NCBI RefSeq assembly: GCF_047501535.1 | Contig: NZ_JAZDRJ010000002.1 | Location: forward strand, 248,001-312,000 | Length of the DNA: 64,000 nucleotides | DNA from: Yanghanlia sp047501535 | GTDB lineage: Bacteria > Pseudomonadota > Gammaproteobacteria > Burkholderiales > Burkholderiaceae_B | Reading direction: 5' to 3' | Shown: one piece after another, positions 57,832 to 64,000 of the stretch | Numbering within the stretch: the stretch's first letter is position 1 | Layout: each line of letters begins with the position of its first letter | Notes under the pieces: model-generated | What the model saw: the letters and a program-made list of their open reading frames with translations, nothing else | What the model was told of the DNA's origin: nothing | The model's database searches: none | Program-made: the position numbers and the translations under genes

Positions 57832-59865
57832 TTAGTTATCAACAAAACCGCCTTCATCGGTGTGGTCATCCGGCAAGAAAACATCCTTGCTGGACATCAG
57901 CACGCCATACTCCTGAAGCATTTTTGCAGTCGGCGCGTCTGGCACGCCATCGGCATACAGCTTGATACCCTGACCAATCGCTGCTTCAGTGATCGCTGTA
58001 AACAACTGGAAAGCGCCCGGGCTTTCCAGCAAGCTTGTAATCAACCCGCCGTCCAGCTTCAGATAACGAACATCCACCTTGTGAAGATTCAACAATGCCC
58101 CGGGCTGCTCAGCCAGGCGGCGTACGCCTATGCGACATCCCGCTGCAGTCACCATATGGCTGAAGGCCTGCACTTCATCAGGATGCGCCACAAAACCATG
58201 GGCATCAATTTCAATACAAAGGCGCTGCAACTGCTCGGGAAGCAGGCCGGACTGCATCACGATGAACTCAACGCCTTCCAAAAATTCCATTTGCAAAAGC
58301 GAAGGCAGCGACACACGTACGGCCAGGTGGCCGGGGTGATCGCGCACCCACTGTGCCGCCAGGCCGACCACCCGCAAGTCGCACGCACCCGACAAGCCCA
58401 GGCGCACGGCCGGCGGCATAAACATATAGCCGGAAATCAGGGAAGCTCCACCGCCCGCTTCGCGCAGGGCCACAAAACCCTCGTGGCGCTGATCGACATC
58501 GTCATCACGGTAAGTCGCCGGTTTCACCACAAGTTCCAGCCGGTTGTCAGCCAACGCATCGAGAATCAACTGCTTCCAAGCGGTTTCCCCGGCCCCGACT
58601 TGCGGCACCGTACTGCGGAACTCGCTGACGCTCAGGTATTCCACATCGGTCGTGCCCGCGCTTTCAGCACGCATCAGACCGTGATCCAGGCGCACCAGCA
58701 CCTGGCCGACGTCGCAACTCGGCTCGTAATCGGTCAGCGCATAACACCAGCGGCACAGGCGGTCGTTGGCAATACGCATACGCAGGCCATCCAATGCTTT
58801 GCGGACAGCCTGTATGAGCTCAACGGTGTCAGGGCCAGCGTAACCCGACATCAGGATCACAAAATCGGAACCATTCAAACGCGCCAGTTGCGGCACCGGT
58901 CGCCCTTCCACTTGATGCACCTGCAGAACTGCTTTCACGGCTTCCCCCACACTACGCAACCAGGCATCGGCCTGGCGGCGGTCGTGCAGCGCATTAATGG
59001 CAGCAAGATCACGTTGACGGAAAATCAGCACATGGCCGTGGTCCGGCATCTTGCTACCATCAGGAAGCTCTGCCGCTTCAAGGCTGCGGCGCAATTCATT
59101 AATGAAATAGCGACGGTTGGCCACACCCGTGACGTCATCGGAATTCAGCTCCAACTGCAGGTGCTCAATCTGCCGGTTTTGTTCTTCCGCCGTAACGCGC
59201 ACACGTTCACGCACCGACTCAATCACCTGGCGCACCTGCGCCAATTCCTTAATGCCAGAACCACGCACTTCCGTGCGCCCTTGATCGCCCTCGGCAATCG
59301 CGCGCACCTGTTCAGAAATTTCCGTTTGCAGCGCTCGCTTTAGCCAGCGGATAAGAAGAATGGCAAAAACCGCCCACAGCAGGCCGGCGCCCAACACCAG
59401 CAACACCACCTGATAGGCCATCCCCCATAGAGACTGGCGCGCCAGCCCATCCTCGGGCGTGACGGCGATTTCCCCGGTTTGCACCCAACCATTGCTCACC
59501 GTCTGCTTGATGGTCGGCGCATACAAAGGCAGCCAACTATTGAACCAGCTTGGCACATTCCCCTGGGCACTTTCTGCCGCCCTGTCCAGAGAGAAAACCA
59601 TTTCGCCATCGGGTTTAGTCAGGGCAATAGAACGATATTGGCCGCTATCGAATAGTGCCGTGATCAGCAGTTCTTGCGTAATGGGATCTTGGTTGGAAGG
59701 CTGCGACAAAGACAGCGCCAGCGAAGAAGCGGTATTTTGCGCATCCACCTGCAGGCGCTCGTTCAAATACTCTCGAGCACTATCCAGGCTGAACCAGAGC
59801 GTGCCCACCAGAATGAGGACCATCGCCACGGTGACACTAATCAGAAGCTGCTTGAGCAAGGACAT
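57832..59865 (-). CDS. lapD: LapD-type inside-out c-di-GMP receptor
   Basis: 677 residues. A membrane segment at about 7-27 precedes a LapD/MoxY-type periplasmic domain with Trp127 (VSNGWVQTG), equivalent in position to the LapG-binding Trp. A second membrane segment (about 150-172) and a HAMP stretch follow, then GGDEF- and EAL-like domains. Both catalytic motifs are degenerate: RLNGSDF in place of RxGGDEF and RHEGFVAL in place of the EAL motif. This fits a receptor rather than an enzyme. In the family, c-di-GMP binding makes LapD sequester LapG and keeps the adhesin on the surface. It is third in adhesin-lapG-lapD. Confidence 0.9.
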   Translation of the reverse strand: MSLLKQLLISVTVAMVLILVGTLWFSLDSAREYLNERLQVDAQNTASSLALSLSQPSNQDPITQELLITALFDSGQYRSIALTKPDGEMVFSLDRAAESAQGNVPSWFNSWLPLYAPTIKQTVSNGWVQTGEIAVTPEDGLARQSLWGMAYQVVLLVLGAGLLWAVFAILLIRWLKRALQTEISEQVRAIAEGDQGRTEVRGSGIKELAQVRQVIESVRERVRVTAEEQNRQIEHLQLELNSDDVTGVANRRYFINELRRSLEAAELPDGSKMPDHGHVLIFRQRDLAAINALHDRRQADAWLRSVGEAVKAVLQVHQVEGRPVPQLARLNGSDFVILMSGYAGPDTVELIQAVRKALDGLRMRIANDRLCRWCYALTDYEPSCDVGQVLVRLDHGLMRAESAGTTDVEYLSVSEFRSTVPQVGAGETAWKQLILDALADNRLELVVKPATYRDDDVDQRHEGFVALREAGGGASLISGYMFMPPAVRLGLSGACDLRVVGLAAQWVRDHPGHLAVRVSLPSLLQMEFLEGVEFIVMQSGLLPEQLQRLCIEIDAHGFVAHPDEVQAFSHMVTAAGCRIGVRRLAEQPGALLNLHKVDVRYLKLDGGLITSLLESPGAFQLFTAITEAAIGQGIKLYADGVPDAPTAKMLQEYGVLMSSKDVFLPDDHTDEGGFVDN

Positions 59866-59924
59866 AATCGTCTACCAGAGAGCCGAAACGTAACAGGAGA
59901 TTAACACCATAATGCCCGGACACC

Positions 59925-60617
59925 CTATGGCCGGAACCCTTCTTGCTGCATACGGGAAAGCAAGCCCTGCCAGCGCGTAATACGCTCAACCGAGCCCGAT
60001 GCCCTGCTGCCCACATACACCCCATGCGCATTAAAACTGAACACCGGCTGCAAATCGCGACGCTGCCCAGCAGGAACGATAGAGCCCACAAGATTATCCA
60101 GAATCAAAGGCTCGGAAGTGGGAGTTTCGTAATAACCCAGCACCATGTGAGCAATACTCTGCGAACTGCCCATACCGCCAATGCGGGCGCGCACATAGAC
60201 CATGCGCAGCTTGTTTGGGTCTACCCCCGCATGCACCAGCGAAAAATATTTGCCAATGACGTAGTCTTCGCAATCGGCCCAGCCCTTGCCCAGCGTTTCG
60301 AGCGGCGTAGCCCAGTAGTCTTCCTGCCCCCAGATCTGCCGGTCTTCACCACCCCGGGCATTGGTGTTCCAGAAATCGTTAACCTGCCGTAACTGAGTGC
60401 TGACCGGCTGCCCCGCCAACGAGCCCAGCATATTCACCCACTGAGCAACCGCCTGCCCGCCTTGCTGCCCATAACGCGACACCGCCTGCTGCTCGATGCG
60501 CGCCGGGTCGAACTGCAGAGCATCCGCCACGGGCGCCGCCGCCGCAACGAGCAAAAGCCCCGCAGCAACAGCCAGCAACCCCTGTCGCAAACTGCGAGTA
60601 GCGGAAACAACAGACAT
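59925..60617 (-). CDS. lapG: LapG-type periplasmic cysteine protease (peptidase C93)
   Basis: 230 residues. A signal peptide of about 33 residues is followed by a bacterial transglutaminase-like protease fold. The triad is Cys116 (GWADCEDYV), His157 (SIAHMVLGYY) and Asp174 (LILDNLVGS). Asp115 and Glu117 beside the Cys match the calcium ligands of LapG. It clips the N-terminus of the giant adhesin to release biofilm cells when c-di-GMP is low. ATG 60617 was preferred to a TTG ten codons upstream. It lies between the adhesin gene and lapD. Confidence 0.92.
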   Translation of the reverse strand: MSVVSATRSLRQGLLAVAAGLLLVAAAAPVADALQFDPARIEQQAVSRYGQQGGQAVAQWVNMLGSLAGQPVSTQLRQVNDFWNTNARGGEDRQIWGQEDYWATPLETLGKGWADCEDYVIGKYFSLVHAGVDPNKLRMVYVRARIGGMGSSQSIAHMVLGYYETPTSEPLILDNLVGSIVPAGQRRDLQPVFSFNAHGVYVGSRASGSVERITRWQGLLSRMQQEGFRP

Positions 60618-60690
60618 AACAAAATATGACCGGGTGGATTTAGGCAACTATAACAAGGTGTTGCAGAAAGCGCAGCCCGGATGTGGAAGG

Positions 60691-60731
60691 CACACAGCCT
60701 CGCCGGCGAGGAAGACCGGCGAGGCTGTGTG
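60691..60731. other. 16-bp perfect stem-loop between the adhesin gene and lapG
   Basis: CACACAGCCTCGCCGG (60691-60706) and CCGGCGAGGCTGTGTG (60716-60731) with a nine-base loop. No U-tract follows on the minus strand. It may limit readthrough from the very large adhesin gene into lapG or protect the mRNA end. Confidence 0.6.
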
Positions 60732-60757
60732 GGTAGCGCTTAGCGCCTGGGTCAAAC

Positions 60758-63700
60758 TTAGATGTCGGACTTCACAGCTGTACCGTCATTCTTGAGTTGA
60801 TTGATGATCTGCTGGGCTTGCTGTTCATCGTAAGCAAGGTTGTCCAGAATGATCTTCTGGTCGATGCCTGCAGCGCCACCTCCCTGAGTGCTGATATTGA
60901 TGACAGTCTTGCCGTTTTCATTGCCCACACTGAGGTAGTTGTCGATGCTGTCACCTTCGCCATAAGCGTCGGGCAACAGCGCGCTGATATCCAGCGTGTC
61001 GGTACCGCCCACTCCGAAGTCCTTGACAATATCGATAGCTGGCTTGTCAACCGTACCTGCATCGCCCGCTTCCCACAGGAAGATGTCGTCGCCTTCACCG
61101 CCGTACAGGATGTCGTCGCCTTCGCCCCCGATCAGAGTGTCGTTACCTCCGCCTCCGAACAGAATATCATTGCCGCTGCCTCCATCCAATATGTCGCGGT
61201 TGTCAAGTTCCGAAGACTGGTTGAATTCCTCGTGCTCCTTCGTGATGTAGTCATGGATATCCTCATTGGTCACAGCGTTGGTGGCCTTGCCCGTCTGACC
61301 TCCTACATACGCTTTCAGGGCATTAGCTCCCGCAATGCCGGACTCCTGACCTGGGAGGATGAGCGAATCTCCGAACAGGATGTCATTGCCATCACCACCC
61401 GTGACCTTATCCTCGCCCATTTGAACCAGTTCAAGCGTACCCAGAATAGCTTTTGCAAGCTCGTGAGCTTCAATGCCTGTCTGGACAACTCCATCGCTGT
61501 CATAAGGTTGCAAATTACTTTGGTTAATACCAGAGCCGATTCCGATAGCCTCGACATTGGAAACGTCATTTAAAAGAGCAAAAGCATTTTGAGACTGTGT
61601 TCTTTCTGTGCTGTTTGTACTGCTACCATTTCCTCCCCGTACAGACCATTCATGGCCACCCTTGCCGTCAGCCATGACGGTATAACCGTTAAGAGAATAA
61701 CCAATTGAATAATCATTAGCGTTGTGTTTCTCAGACCACCACCCCCAACCTGTGGTAATAGTTGTAGTTTCATCTTTCTGATAGTAGGTCGGCAAGCCAT
61801 CAGTAATGAAATAGGTAATATTTTCACCCTCATTATTAGTGACCATATCAGAATGGAACCAATTAGCGACATCTTTAAACGCCGCTTCATAATTTGTTCC
61901 TCCACCACTACTCATGGAGTTCAAAAAGCTAGTCAACTTAGACTCAAGAGAAGGATCATTCAAATTAAATTCCACAGACCCCTGCACTGAAGTATCGAAG
62001 TCAGAAATATAAATATTGACTGTCCCTCCATGCCCACTATCATCTTCTGCAGCGCTATCTTTCAATGCCTGGATTACGTCACGTATCGATTGCTTGGCCT
62101 GATTGACGCTGGCTGTCCCCATACTGCCTGAACTATCAACAACAAACGCAATGTTGTAGTTCTGCCCAGCCACGGTAATAGGATCAGTCGGCAAGTCCCC
62201 CACAATAATGGAATTGTGATCTGGGCTACCGTTTACAGTGTCATCACCGGAGCTGCCAAATTTAAGCTCGTAATCCAATATCGCATTGGCCACGTTGATC
62301 GTCAAAGTAGCCGTCTGCTCATCGCCGTCACCATCACGAACCGTATAGGTAAACTCATCGACCGAGTCTTTGGAGATAGCATCTCGAGTAGCCACATACG
62401 TGTACCCGCCGTCCTTGTTCAGCGTCAGCGTGCCATACTTGCCTTCGATCACAAAGGCATTATCGATCTCAGTGCCCACCTCATCACTACTGTTACTTAC
62501 ACCGACCACACCGCCGGCCAAGGCCCAACCGTCTGCTCCAGAGTGGTCATTTGCCAACACCCCCTGCTCTGCTAGTACGGTCAGCGTTGCTCCTTCAATT
62601 ACCTCACCCGTGTCAACTTGAACAGTGGGAACATCGTCAACGATGTTCACCTTCATCTCAACTTCAAAGGTGTTGTCTGCTCCGTCCTTCACCAACAGCA
62701 CAACCGTATCAGCACCCGACGCCGTATCAGCCTCGTTCGCAACTTCGTGATCAAAGGTCTTCGTCAACTGATACGTCAACTTGCCATCAATCATCTTCAC
62801 CGTGCCGTACTGACCGTCCGTCACAACGTCCACGAACTCAAAGCCTGTCGGAATCGTCACCAGCGCAAACTCACCGCCTGTGTTCGGGTTGCCATCGACC
62901 AAGCCCGACTCATTGACTTCCACTGCCTGGATCACACCACCCTCAGGACCTTGGGCCTTAGTGATCGTCACCGTCAACGTATCCGTCGCCGTATCACCAT
63001 CAGCGTCCGTGATTACGAACACAAACTCTTCCGTGCCGCTCACATTGGGCTTGNNNNNNNNNNNNNNNNNNNNNNNNNNNNNNNNNNNNNNNNNNNNNNN
63101 NNNNNNNNNNNNNNNNNNNNNNNNNNNNNNNNNNNNNNNNNNNNNNNNNNTCACCGTACGTACCCTGGGTCACCACGCCAGCAAACTCAAAGCCCGTCGG
63201 AATCGTCACCAGCGCAAACTCACCACCTGCCTTCGGATCGCCATCGACCAGGCCCGACTCATTGACCGTCACAGCCTGGATCACACCACCCTCAGGACCT
63301 TGGGCCTTAGTGATCGTCACCGTCAACGTATCCGTCGCCGTATCACCATCAGCGTCCGTGATTACGAACACAAACTCTTCCGTGCCGCTCACATTGGGCT
63401 TGGCCTCATACGTGTAGCTGCCATCCACATTGATCGTCAGCGTGCCACGATCCGTGCTAATTACTGCCGGGGCTCCCTCAGTCGGTGCCGTGAAGGCTGC
63501 GCCATTCAGCGTGAAGCTCTTAGCACCACCGTCCGCATCCGCACCAAAGTCAAACGTAAAGCTGCCCGCCGCCGTCGCATCCGTGCTGTTGCCAGCCACC
63601 ACCTCCAGCGCCTCGCCCACCGTCACCGTCGGGATATCGTCAACAATAGTGATTTCAATCGTACCGCTTGCAGTAGTGCCACCCACACCCGTGACTGTCA

Positions 63701-64000
63701 CGGCAATCGGATCCTCATCCAAAGTATTCCGCTCTGCACCATCAGGGTGAGTCTGGGCTCCATTTAGCGTGTAACTATAAGTGAGTGTCGCAGTCGAGCT
63801 GTCACTACCGGGCGTGACAGCAGTAATCGTCAACGTGCCACGGCCTGTATCAACGCTTTTGCCTTGCCACTCAGACAGCGTAAACGTTTCATCATTAATC
63901 GTTATTGTCGCGATGCCGTCGGTCGAGGAGAGCGTTATGGTACCGCCAGTCGTCTCACTATGATCGCTATCGTCGCCCAAACCTTTTTCGTCGACAACAC
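60758..64000 (-). CDS. Giant LapA-like RTX adhesin, C-terminal part (5' end outside window, internal gap)
   Basis: The frame stays open to the right edge; the part seen is over 1,000 residues. Reading toward the C-terminus there are Ig/cadherin-like T1SS-type repeats (FVFVITDADGDTATDTLTVTIT) and a von Willebrand A domain (about 61500-62163) with the MIDAS start FVVDSSGSMG. RTX calcium repeats (61078-61200) and a type I secretion target region ending TAVKSDI follow. Such adhesins are exported by a LapBCE-type pump and held at the cell surface for biofilm formation. The N-terminal retention module and the LapG cleavage site lie outside the window. The 97-N gap breaks the frame, but the flanks are clearly one gene. 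Adjacent lapG and lapD support the assignment. Confidence 0.9.
61078..61200 (-). repeat. RTX nonapeptide calcium-binding repeats in the adhesin
   Basis: Four successive repeats: DGGSGNDIL, FGGGGNDTL, IGGEGDDIL, YGGEGDDIF. They match GGxGxDxUx. They fold on calcium outside the cell and mark a type I secretion substrate. Confidence 0.92.
61500..62163 (-). other. Low-GC von Willebrand factor A domain within the adhesin
   Basis: The protein has DSSGS (MIDAS), SGGGTNYEAAF and YFITDGLP, the three metal-site segments of VWA domains. Three lines counted by hand (61561-61620, 61681-61740, 61801-61860) have 20-21 G/C of 60. A flanking adhesin line (62821-62880) has 34 of 60. Confidence 0.75.
62925..63053 (-). 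repeat. Adhesin repeat copy A (129 bases)
   Basis: Identical over 129 bases to 63274-63402. Encodes the GVIQAV...KPNVSGTEEFVF part of the extracellular repeat. It stops at the N gap, so the repeat probably continues. Confidence 0.9.
63054..63150. other. Assembly gap (97 N)
   Basis: Run of N inside the adhesin repeats. The frames on the two sides differ by one, so the true missing length cannot be 97; it must be a multiple of three if the gene is intact. Confidence 0.99.
63274..63402 (-). repeat. Adhesin repeat copy B (129 bases)
   Basis: Second identical copy of the 129-base unit. Identity at DNA level indicates recent duplication or gene conversion among repeats, and explains the assembly break beside copy A. 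Confidence 0.9.

Noticed and set aside
57817..59343. 508-codon plus-strand open frame
   Set aside because: Antisense to lapD, histidine/glutamine-rich shadow composition, no family resemblance.
61078..61200. Short regularly spaced repeats resembling a CRISPR array
   Set aside because: They are in-frame nine-residue RTX repeats of the adhesin, without separate spacers.

Overview
The window looks like a chromosome segment of a betaproteobacterium, most likely order Burkholderiales, family Alcaligenaceae (Bordetella/Achromobacter/Pusillimonas relatives). This rests on the spc-alpha ribosomal order secY-infA-rpmJ-rpsM-rpsK-rpsD-rpoA-rplQ, the run cutA-dsbD-hemB-engB-cytochrome c4-resB-ccsA-lysA, the ssb/MFS/uvrA neighbourhood and a moderately high G+C (57 % in one adhesin line counted by hand). 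The genus is not decided by what I can see. No tRNA, rRNA, CRISPR array, transposase or prophage gene was found. One assembly gap (97 N) lies inside the last gene.

Layout. 1-1166: end of a System I cytochrome c maturation operon (ccmH, ccmI). 1232-3964 (minus): molybdate importer modABC plus a ModE-like regulator. 4041-11092 (minus): an amide/peptide-type catabolic operon (LivHMGF-type importer, binding protein, C45 acyltransferase-like hydrolase, amidase) under a LacI-family regulator (11241-12284), with two near-palindromic operators bracketing its promoter. 12510-14323 (minus): a Tat-like exported dienelactone hydrolase, a DUF3008 protein and ssb. 14453-24009: housekeeping genes (MFS exporter, uvrA, dgt, aroB, aroK, mrcA).

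24010-34746 (minus): an accessory catabolic island matching the cyclohexanecarboxylate pathway: BadH, BadI, AliB, AliA, BadK, a complete second LivHMGFK-type importer and a MarR regulator (BadR-like). Together they predict import of an alicyclic acid, CoA activation, dehydrogenation, hydration, oxidation and hydrolytic ring opening to pimeloyl-CoA. 34747-39891: an AT-rich region with a leader or small-RNA candidate, then lptM, lysA and a membrane GGDEF-EAL protein. 39942-48438: System II cytochrome c assembly (ccsA, resB), cytochrome c4, engB, hemB, dsbD, cutA. 48633-57553 (minus): the ribosomal spc/alpha cluster from rplN to rplQ. 57832-64000 (minus): a LapADG-type biofilm adhesin system. It comprises the C-terminal part of a giant RTX adhesin with a VWA domain, the periplasmic protease LapG, and the inside-out c-di-GMP receptor LapD.

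The regions most worth a second look are the cyclohexanecarboxylate island with its palindromes and hairpins, the LacI operator pair, the lptM-lysA leader, the long palindrome inserted between rpoA and rplQ, and the low-GC VWA module in the adhesin. Gene functions are inferred from recognised sequence motifs and neighbourhood; no database search was possible.
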